DNA from: Leuctra nigra
Lineage: Eukaryota; Arthropoda; Insecta; Plecoptera; Leuctridae
DNA length: 64,000 bases
Reading direction: 5' to 3'
Assembly (NCBI GenBank): GCA_934045905.1
Contig: OW203762.1
Span: 42,633,702-42,697,701, forward strand
Shown: positions 40,801 through 52,800 of the stretch, piece after piece
Layout: the number at the start of each line of letters is the position of its first letter
How positions within the stretch are numbered: the first letter of the stretch is position 1
Made by a program: the position numbers and the translations under genes
Notes under the pieces: model-generated
Told to the model about the DNA's origin: nothing
Database searches by the model: none
What the model saw: only the letters and a program-made list of their open reading frames with translations

Positions 40801-43800
40801 ATCTCATAAAATTTTATAGGAAATTTATTGTTGTTACTGGATATTACCAATAATTATATCATAACAAATGTATACATACATCTGAATATTCCACGGATTA
40901 GTATAATGAAAGACGGGAAGCCACATCTTCAGGGGAAAAAATCAAAGTAAATTATATGACAGCTCTTAAAAAAAGATAAATACATTTTACATAGCTTCCA
41001 AAAACCATCAAGGTTCAATACATCTAAGGAAGTTCATTAAAAAAATGATTTTGCTAATGGTGATTTCCGCTAGTTCTGCACTCAGTTTGAAATCTGTATT
41101 GAGTATTTTATGGTGACGTCATTTCAGTGCAAACATAGTGCGGCCAGTGGAAAACGCCAAGGGGAAACCTGACATACAATAAAATTCGAAAGAAAAAAAT
41201 TTATACATAAAATTCATAACATTTATACAAACACATACCTTCATTGAATTTAATTAAATTTGAACTTAAGTTCGAAATAAAGTTTTAAAACAATTCAAAT
41301 TAATTTTTAATTTAAAAAAAAAGTTTTTGAAATTAATTTAATTTTAACTAAATTTAACTGGCTGACGTTAGAAACTTTGTTGATTAGTTACTACTAGGAA
41401 AACGCTCTGAGTAACGCGTTGATGAGCGAGCACGGATACGCGCAACACCTCGAACCGAAATTCTGTTTATCGAAAATGTCCCAATTCCTAAAATATTGGT
41501 CCCAATAACCACGCAATGTTTTAACTTAAGATGATCGATTAAACCTTTGGGATTGAACGATTCCTTGTTAATTTTCAAAAATCACAGGATCTCGTTTTAA
41601 ACGGTCTTCAGTTTCATATACGTTTGAAAGTTTCTGCTCTAACAACCTTGAACTGAAGATTCGAAGATGCCGTGAAATGTGAAATTAGAGAAATATGACA
41701 GCCAACACGCAAAATATCCGTAAACTGTCAATAACTTTTGAATTTAAACACAGTTTAGTCTGAAAATTGTCAAAAATACTGATAATGTTGAACCCAATGA
41801 CCATGCAAATTTTTAAGTTGATCGGTCATACAGTTCTGGTTTAAATTTCAAAAAGCACATGAAATATTTTTTTAATTTTTAACCAATGGGAGGATTTGGC
41901 TGAAAATTTGTAAAATAAGAGACAATGTTGGTCTTAATGACCATGCAAAATATAAGGTTGATCACATTTGTCGAAGACCATTTTCATTTTTCAGCCTATC
42001 AGGAGATGTTTATTTAAATTTTAACCAATCAATGGATTTCAAAAAAAATTTGGGTCAGCAAACAGAAAAGGTTGTCTCTACATGTATGCAAAATTTCAGA
42101 TCGATAGGTGAAACGGTGCGACTTCTATTGCTCCAGATAGCAGCCAAAAGTAAAAACAAAAAAAACAAAAAAAAAACAAAAAAAAACAAAAAAACAAAAA
42201 AAAACAGAGGTCCGTGTCAAAAGAGTCAAAAGGAGACGCTCGCTTCGCTCGCTCAATCAAATAAGATATATTTTATGAATTGTTTAAAATAATTATTATA
42301 ATGAATTAAATAAAATGTAAAATAAATATACAGTGTCCTGGGAATCCACCTCCCGACACAAGGTCCTAATGAATATGCCTTACTACCGCATTTGTGAGTG
42401 ATTGTGATTTGTTTTGATTGATATCGAGCAATACTTGTCTGCATGCCCCGGGCTAATACAGGTTTTCAAACTTCACTATCTGACCGCTACCGATTCAGAG
42501 CGCCGATATCAGTCTGTGAATTTTCCGTCAAAAATACGACTTTTCACTAAAACGCTTGCTGTATTTCAGAGGATTTTTTTAAATTAATTTCCTCTTGTAA
42601 CTTTTTCGGTGGTTGTACGACCTTCATCCTGCTTGTGAAAGCATCTCTCTATGTTGAATGGTATTGCCATAAAACTGTGTCTAAACTTTTTCAAATGTAA
42701 TTCGTAACTTTTAAACGGAAATAAATATCTGCCATTTAGAAGGTTCACTGTCTTCCTTAATATGTTTGGCGTTATTTGAACCTATTTGAGCTTTGTTATG
42801 ACGAATATTTTTCTTGAACGAGCAATTTATAACATTGGTTTCACGCTCAGACGCGAGCTAACTCTCGCCGCCGAGCTGCTGTAATATCCTTAAGACTCAG
42901 AGTCTATTATTAAAATAAATCATTGAATATTAGTTGGCCTTGACCTCATAATAATGAAATAGGAAGACTTTAAACCAATTTATTACTTTATAGAGTACAT
43001 CACACATGTTTGTACTTGGTAGCACTGAAAATTTGAATTTCTAGCGGGAGCGGGAGAAGAATCAGTCTCCGAATTATGAATTGTCAAAATAAAAGATGTA
43101 GGTATGTATTGTTTATTTTGTTTATGGTGGCCTTTGAAGAAAGAACAAACGATAATCATCACAGAATTAAGATAAGTCAGTAGGTATGTCACTTCACTTC
43201 GCAAACATCATGCTAAAACCTGCCTGACTGTGGTGCATCCACTTTACAAAGATCTATTTATCATATTCCACTACTACTTTAGTACTTTCTGAGGTGGAAT
43301 TAATTCCTACCAAATTACAAATGAATGTACAATACTTTAGGCACCTAATTACAAATTTAACCGTTTTTTGACCGGTCAAATGAAACAAGGTCAATTGACC
43401 GGCTTGCCAACCCTAATTACTTTGCAGGATGCACGTAGGTACGCACAACATAATATAGGAACGTTAACGTAACAAGTATCTACCTACATCTCTAAGTACA
43501 CTCCTGGACACTGAAATTGGCCCGCGGTTAATGTTCAAGTGGCACTACGGCTAGTATTTATTTATTTATTTAAAGGATTTTTCGGCCCTAAACTCACACC
43601 ACACTAGCCATTTGGTCTTTGTGCCAAAAAATTACATTAAAATAAATGTTAAATACTAGCCGTAGTGCCACTTGATCATCGACCGCGGGCCAATTTCAGT
43701 GTCTACGAGTGTACCTCCTGCATTGTTGAGCAAAATATTAATTATTTTGAATAGGTATGATTTAAGATAATTTTGATTTAATAATTTAAAAATAAAATGC

Positions 43801-46800
43801 CTATGGCAAATTAAATCTATATTTTACACACCTATAATTCTAACAAGCTTTTGAGATTCAAATCACATTTTCTTTATTTGTGTTTTTTTATCTTGTGTGG
43901 AGAGTTGGGACAAATGAAATAGAGATTAATCCAATTGTATTTGTACTTGAAGAAATATGTGTTCTATCAACATTAAAATGAACAGCATAAGCAGTACATG
44001 AAATATTATTTCAGTTTCCTCACCTGTGAATGGTGTGTAGTATTTGCTGAACGCTTGATCTTTGGAGGTGTCCGGGAAGAGATAGACGAGGTGGGGCAAG
44101 TCGGAGACTCTGTCAGCCATACTGCGGATGGCAAAGTCTTTGCTTGTAAATGGTTGAAGCATGAACACCTCGGTCTGATCTGAAAAGTTATTGAAAGAAC
44201 GAAAAATTAGGCAACTAAGTAGCATTATTCTCATGAAAATTGATAATTATAAATTATAATGATGGGTGGTACTACTCCTATCATTTAAATGAGATGATGA
44301 CTTGACTTCAGCTATTATCGCAATAGGTACATGTACAACACAGTCACTAACCTCCAACCCAGGCAATGGTAACTCCGCCAAGTTCACTGTCGGAGAATCT
44401 GAGCAAGAATGTTCCACTGGAGCATGTGGAGAGCATCTCCTCCGCCTGCTTCTTGCGCACGAAGCCCATGATGGCGCCGTCCATCCACGGCCCCCGCAGA
44501 TGCTCTCTCGTCAGCTTCATCACGGCATAGAACCACTCCCAGAACGTGAAGTTGCGTTCGGGCAAAGGCTCCTTGCAGAACTGCGACCAGCTCAGAAGCA
44601 TGTTGCTGTAGTCACTCACTTGAGTGTTCCTGCAACAAAACAGTTCCAAGTAAACTATATGGATCCACTGAGACATCCAATCCACAGAGCTGAAAACAGA
44701 ATGGCTCCTGGCTTTTCATTTTTCAACACCTTGCACAAAATTCTAATTTTGATTTTCCAAATATTCCAATATGATTTTATGGGTTTTGTAGGTATTTTGA
44801 GAATATTACCTACTTGATATTAAACAAGCTATGATAATATATTGTACATTTTATTATTAGGTATTTGCAGATGCACAATTTTAAAGAACTAAGGTAGTAG
44901 GTAGGTAGGTAGGGGGACTGAACAATTCTTTGACTATTCATATTCTGAAAGGGCCTGTGACTGAGTCTGTATGTATACAATACATACCTACACAAATAAT
45001 TTTGAAATGAAATTGTTATCCTTCAAAAAATCAGAAGGATTTAGATTACTATTCTACTACCTTATATTAGGGTTGTTTGCCTGTAACCACATTTCAGCAC
45101 TTCCTCTACCAAAATGGTAAAGCAGTTAAAAAACTGCCTTGATATCGTGAACTACTTTACCATTCAGATGGAAGATAATGGTGAAAAGTACAGACAAACG
45201 AACAGCCCCAATGTTTCTGAGCAAAGATTCCCTCCTGTACTCTCACCTGAATGCCTTCTCGGCAAGGAAGTGCAGATTCTCGTTGGTGAGATTGCGTCCG
45301 GTGGCCGATCGGAACTTGACGTTGAGAGCGTCGGCGACCAGCAGCCAAGCTACCTTATCTGGCACAGCGAACGGCACTCGACCGGGCTCGGCGAATGCGT
45401 TGTCCCATGTGACGGTGGCCCACGCATGCGGCTCTTGGTTTCCGTGCACGATCACAACCACAGGCAACGACAATGTCCATACCTGACACAAGAACATTTC
45501 ATGTATGATGGGTGTACCAGTTTTGGCCAGGACACCAGTTTTGGCCAGATTCAATTTCAAGAGCCAGACGATTCATTAGCTATAATTTTAGAATGTTTCA
45601 AAAAATTCTCCACTATTTTATGTAGGCACAAAATGCAATTTGATTGGTTGAAAAATATTGCAGCAAAGCAAGTTGGCCGAATAAAGTAAGGAGGGCCTGT
45701 AAGAAGGTGGCCTGTTTCAGCCACTTGGTTCTACATAGTAAAAAATCGTTAAGAACTTTGCTAACGTTGCATCTACTTTTCATTGAATGTTGACCCTATT
45801 CCGATATATTATCGATTCTATATGATAAAGTAGGTCACTCATAATATATTATGTTTTACTGGCATTTGCTTTGCAACATAATATATGTTCTTGAAAGTCT
45901 TGTAGGCTACATGGCCACTACTGGTACAGAATTATACCCATGTTCCAGTTCTAGCCAGTTACATGGCCAGAACTGGTACTAATGGTGTGCTAGTTCTGGC
46001 CATGTGATTTATTAAACGCCTCTAGGGTGTAACTTAGCAGCACCATCCAGCCCTTCCGCCTTAATTCACACTTTGCCAACCTAAACTTTCCAAAGTGACT
46101 CCGCTCTTTTGTTGATGACATATTTACTTATTACTACTTGAATTTGAATGTGTCGCCAAGTTCTAGCTGATTTTCATTTTGTTGTGTTGGGGAAAGTGGC
46201 GGCGCCACCATAGTCATTACTCATTTTAAAGAAGATTTGAACGAACTAGATGATTGATGATTGATTCTGCAATATCCACTTTTGTTTATTAACTTTCAAT
46301 TATGTAAAAAGCTGTATTGAAAAGTACGTAATAGAAATGAAAATGAAAAATAAAAATAAAAGTTTCCATGAAATAGAATAAAAATTTCAATACAAAAAAA
46401 CATAATTTTACAAGATATTACTTAAAGGTGGGCTATCACGGTTGGGCTCCATTTTTTTATTATTCAAAAAACATGATGACATTAGGCATGCAATCACAGC
46501 GGCGAAAACTAGAGCTCTGTAGGATATTCCTAAACGAAGTTATAGCCCAGCGAAGACGGATAGGGGGTGGGAAACGCGTCATTCACACCCAACTCAGCCT
46601 CAAAAGCCTGCAAAGGTTGGGTGGGACCTACGTCACAACAACCAGGTTTTTCAAACTTCGCGGGGCTCTAGCGCCTGAACCAAACATCGCATCGCGTTCG
46701 CGTTTTCGACATTCTTCTTCTAGTTACAACATGTACAACATTTTCGACTTGTTGACCATGACAGCCCACCTTTAAGTAATTGATTTCAAAATTATTGTTC

Positions 46801-49800
46801 GATGTTTGCTATCATCATGATTTACACCTTCTTTGTATATAATGAATAAAGCTGTTACGAAGTAATATAGATACCTACCTACTTTTACTAAATGATGCCG
46901 TAAGTCACATAAATTTTCGACCTTTAGTTTTTAGAGGCTAATAAAACTTTGTTTACTTATAAACAAACCTAGCACCTAGCCTTGCGATTGTATTTTCATT
47001 TCAAAACAGTATTTCTCTCACTGCTCTAGTAAAGAAACATGACAGCGAGTTTCTTACCTGGAAAACTAGTTCGCCTCCGCCAACAGAGAACTGTGACTGG
47101 AACAACAAAGAGAACTTCTCATCCATCACGGATTCCGTGCCCTTCTTCTCTGCCCGCTTGATCTTCTTCAGCTGCATGTTGCGGAAGCTCACAGACAGCT
47201 GCCTTGTGGCCTGGAAAGAAATAAAACCATTGCAATCGTTTCAGAAAACTTCAGATTAAAATGATCTTGGCCTATAAGTAGCTTTAGTTTAGCACAAGCA
47301 GAGAAGCAGAGTGATAATCCCGCACCTGATGGTACTCCATGGTGCCAGTGTTGTTGAGAATTTCCCCGCTCGCGTCTCCCTTGGCCATCTTGTCGTTCTT
47401 GAGCAGCGCGTTGGCCTGCGCCTCGCTGATGATGGTGACCTTGACCTGTGGCGGGGTCATGTGGACATTGAGCTTGCCACCCACGAGCAGGCGCACCGTC
47501 GACGTGAACCGCGTGTTCGTCTTCATCACTTGCGGCGGCTGCTTCTCAATTATGAATGTACTGAAAATAAATAATAACGATATCAAGAATAATCGAGAAC
47601 TGAATCTTCACATTAAAACTAAATAGTGTTCTAGCAGCTACATTTTGGATGGCAACACTACAAGAAAAGGAAATGAGCCCAATTTCTTGAGATTCCCAAT
47701 ATTTCTATCGTCGTTTGCAAAAAGTAGTACAAATACAGTACGCACACACTTGTTAATTTTGAAGCCCATTAAGTGTTAACTATTAGGCCGAGGGCAAAGT
47801 TTAAATGTTGTATGTTTGAAAAATCAAAATTCCTTGTACCTTGTGACCAATGACGAAAGAAGTTGAGTGATCTGACTGTTAAGATTGGGCAGAATATCTG
47901 CTACTCCCGGGGGATCCAATGCCAGTTTCAGCTTCAATCGTTCTGCCTCCTTGATCTGCTGTCGATTGAGCCAGATGATCTCGGCTAGACTCTCGCACCA
48001 CTCCTGGATGCTGTCGAGATTGCTGTTGAACTGCGCTCCATTGCCTTGTAGCTGTTGCTCGCGCTTCCAGCGGATAAGTTCGTCGTCCAGCACGCGCGAC
48101 TGGAGTGTGTTGAGGTGCGTGATGGTGTCCTTGAGCTTGTCGGCCAATGTCAGACGCAGTTGCATCAGGCCGGCCACCTTCTGATTCAACATCTGCTCAA
48201 GCATTTCCTTCTGACGGCGGAGTTTCTTTTCCAGTTCGACATTTTGTTGATTTTGTGGCTGACTTGCAAGGTGTTGCAAATGAGCTGTAATGACAAATGT
48301 AATGTCAGTTTCCATTTATTTAGTTTTTGTGTCAATGTTTTCTAATTAACTTAAACCTTGAAGAATTATGTAAGTAGAGTCTGAATAGATAATGAATATC
48401 GATTCTTAAAATAATCAAGATTTAAGCAATAAGTTAGATTAATAAAAACTACTCTATAGGAACGACACTAGTAAATAAAACCTAGGCACAATATTTCGAG
48501 GGTCCTTCTACCGCTGTCGTCAGGTTGACGTTTTAGTAGGTACCGGTGTCGTTCCTCCTATAGAGTAGTTTGTATTAAATCATTTTGTACAACAGTAGGT
48601 ACAGTATCTTCGTTTATCTTACTTATAGTTACCCAGTTCTGTCTGTCTGTCTGTGTGTATGTCAGGAACGGTTGCGCGCTTCGATTTGACATTGGTATTT
48701 ATTGAAAACTATAACTAAGATGGTGGCGTTACATTGCCAAACATGTCTAAAATTACGTCTTCTGCTTTTTGTGAATAAAGAAATAACCAAAACTTACCTA
48801 AGACGCACACTATATGCTTTTGTATTTGTAACAAATCTACTAGTAACTGTCAAATCAATTACTTTACATAGAAAACGTCATGCCGACAATTTCGTTCAAA
48901 CTGACATATTCAAATTTTCTTCTCTCTGAGTTATACATGGGCCGTGAACCTGAATAGTGAATACCAACAAACCAAAGCCGATTGAATTGAAAATTTGTAA
49001 TACATTTTATTTTGTTAAATATGTACTTTTCCATCGTTTCTTATTAGTAGAGATGGGTCGATACCACATTTTCACCGATACCGATACCTACTTATTGATT
49101 TACGATACCGATACTATCGCCGATACTTTTGTTACCTTAATTTTTATAGATTATGTGCACCAAATCTAAATTCAATCTTCAGTTTGCAGATTTCAGGGTT
49201 AGGTACACCAAAGTAAGTACTCATTTTCACTTTGTACTCAACAAAACAAATGCATTATACAACAAAATTCAATTTGAAATGATGTTTTATAGTAAATTGG
49301 TTCCAGACACCACTTTTATTCCGTTTGGAACACATCACATTAAAAATAAGTTGTAACTAACAAAATAATGCAAGACGACATCTTGAAAGAAGTTGAAACT
49401 GAAGGACAGTAGGTCTGTTTGTTTACCCTGCCAAAAGCTACAGCAAACTGCCACAAGTTACAGAGGAATGATCTGATTGGATGATGTGTGCTTGTGGCAG
49501 TTTGCTGTAGCTTTTGGCAGGGTAAACGAACAGACCTAAAGACTGCAGGAAACCTTGATCAGCGGCGCTCTGATTGGTCATTGTACATAAGCCAATGGGT
49601 GTTGTTGTTGAGCAACAGCCAATGGGGAGCCAACAGTGACTGTGAAACGCGGGAAAATTCAAAAGTATTGGTTCAAAAGTATCGCCAAATATGGCCAAAA
49701 AAATTGAAGTATCGCGATACTCCGATACCTATGGTATCGGTGGTATCGCGAGTATCGGTATCGGTATCGGCCCATCTCTACTTATTAGTGTTGTCATGTT

Positions 49801-52800
49801 ACTGAAGGAATGTCTCTATTGATACGGTTTTTAGCATCAATGTTTAGTTTTTACAATATACCTATCAAGTGGAGCCGAATATAGCAACGTGAAGAATGTG
49901 CTCTCATTGGTTGACAGCAGTCACGTGACCGTACATACCTCTCTGCTATTCGGTCATAATCGAAAAAGCAGATGGGGTAAACTTGATAGTTTGTCCGTGT
50001 TTTAGAAGTAGAAGGTCGGAAGTCCATTTCAATTATTCTTGAGTTGAGCTAATAAACCAGGTTTTCCGACTTCATCAAACCATAATTTTGTAAAGGGGAC
50101 ATGAGTCATTAGAATATAATAACATAATAGAACAGAATATAATTATATTAACAGTTTAGGAATAAACTGTACTTTAGTAATAAGATATTAAGAAAATACA
50201 CATGTGGATTTTCCAGTGGCTGAAATAGTCAGCTGTTGTAGCATCAAGTTTCAGTTCAGTGAAATGATCAGATTCTAATCTATTAAAATGAACATTTATA
50301 ATGAAGAATTTCAGCTACAGTTCTAATGGGTGATCGGTAATTATTTGATTGAATGCGTTGGGGTAATGTAAGAGAATATTTCAATACAGCTGTATTTATT
50401 GACATCAGTCAAATGGTAATTGGAGGAGCTTGATTATATCATTCCAAAAGGGTGCAACGGAAAATTGAGAAAATGTATTTCCACCCTTCTACCTCGGAGA
50501 GACAAATATAATGAAACCCAACCCCCACACACTAAGTTATCATTCTTTCTGGGATAGCATACCTCTATGTATCATGAATCGCCACAATGCAAAAAGGCTG
50601 GCGTTTTTTTTCTTAATTTGTTTTACTTTGTAAACTCATTTGAAATGGAATTTTCCATAATAGTTATGGTTAAATTACTTTCCTTCGTTACTTATTTTCG
50701 TATTCTGTTGGGCATTTTAGTCATGCTCACGACGTTATGTGTGTAGTGTATTATAACTATAAAGTTATCAACAACGCACACTCTGCTGCCAAATATCTCA
50801 ACTCATGCTAATTTACGCATACCCCACTGGTGCGCATTGGTCATGTTTTACATGACGGGTCCCTCTAGTTTAAGTTAGATTCTCTAATGTTATTGGTAGA
50901 ACCAAAATGGATCCCACCCATGAAAATAAAGAAATGATAAATAGTGTTCTTGTCCAATCATCATTCATCACAATTAATTTGACTCAATTAACAAGCAAAG
51001 CAGGCGTTTTATAGAATACCTACCTATACTTGAAAAGTCATTAGTTCCACTCATACAGATATCATAGGTAACAACAAAATGTCTGAAAGATCAATTTTTA
51101 CTGAGGAAATAATTAACAAGCAAAGCAGGCGTTTTATAGAATACCTACCTATACTTGAAAAGTCATTAGTTACACTCATACAGATATCATAGGTAACAAA
51201 CAAAATGTCTGAAAGATCAATTTTTACTGAGGAAATATGATATTTTTTATTTTCCATTACCTACGTATTATCAATTTTACCAGTAAGACAATTTTTTAAA
51301 TTAGGTACGTACCAATATTATTAAATCAAATTAAACTACGTAATAGCAACTTTTCAGTGACTATCAATCAAGGGCCACTCATTGTTTTCAACCCAACTAT
51401 ATGAGCTGCTCTGCTCCCCTCTTCAAAAGTTGATCAAGTGGATTGAATTGAAGGGGACAATAATGAAGAGAGACTCGAGCAATTATGGTAGATAAGCTTG
51501 CCAAGTTGTCAGTGCCCAAAACTATATTTTGAGCAATGCAAATATGTTCCCACAACCTTGTAGGTAATTATTTAAGTATTTTGCTAAGTTTGTGAAACTA
51601 GAACAATATAAAAATATTTCACAATTTCAGTAAACCGAGGGGGAAGCTAAAACTAATATTCTTTCTGCAATTAAAATGGCTGGTATGCTTCTTGACATTT
51701 TACCTTAATAAAAGTACCTATTGTAAAATAATTATTAATTTGTACATACCATTGAGTTTGGTGCACTCGTGGTATTGCAGCGCAAACGCCTCCTGTTCCT
51801 GCTCCATGCGCCGCAGATCCTCGCCAGTGTCGGTGGTGCGTCGACGCAGGAACTCGATCTGTTGGGTGATCTCCGTGCTGGGGTCGGACAGTAAGCCGGC
51901 CGGCAGCAGGCCGGTGCCACGGCTCACACCCGCGTTCTCCACTTGCTGCACCAACTTCATCTCCGTGTTTAAGCAGTGGCGCACGATGCGGAAGAGGTTT
52001 ACAGGATTGCTGCTGTAGCGGCTCTGGAATTATAGACAAATGTCATCCAGTCTCACTTACACAATATGTGCACAAGTCAAGATATACCAAAATAATGAGT
52101 GAAGTGAGGCATTATATACTAGAGAGAGCCTCAATAAAACTAATTAATAGTTTGTGACATAGCATATTTGCATGGCCGTCATAGTAAACGCTGCGAACTG
52201 AAGAAACTACCAAAAAACACCAGTGGGGTAAAAGTAAGTCTAGGCTCAGGTGCTTTCTCACAAGCACAACTAGGTACTAAAATGGTAAAAAGGGGTTGTA
52301 TTTTAAGTACTCAAATCCTCCTCTTACCCTGCTTGATGATTTCACACTGATTTTTTGGAAATATCAACTCCAGGTGTTTACTGGTCTGAAATATCCTGGT
52401 TCAATTTATTAAGGGGGCTCAACCGATCGAACATTCCAAAATATTATTTTTTTAAATTAGGTACCATCATGAATTACTTTTTCCAACATTTCAACTAGGT
52501 ACCTATATTTATTTAAGTAGGTACCTAGTATAAAAGAATCATAAATAGTCATTTAACTTGTAACTCCTGTCTTAGGAGCGAGGTTTCAATTGCTTTCCGA
52601 GAATGAACAAAACTTTAACACTGAAAGGAATAGGGAAATCATTTAGTTTTTGGTTTAGTATAACTTTTAAAATAGCAACACATTGGTATTGTTTTCAATT
52701 TTTTTCCTAATAGAATGTCCAACTAACTATCTAGGTATCTAGAAATCAGTTTTTTGAAAAAACGTTAAACCTCAATAAAATTCAAAACTCAAAAATAGCA

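Noticed and set aside
50986..51236. Possible CRISPR-like or satellite array
   Set aside because: Only two long direct copies without spacers, a simple tandem duplication.
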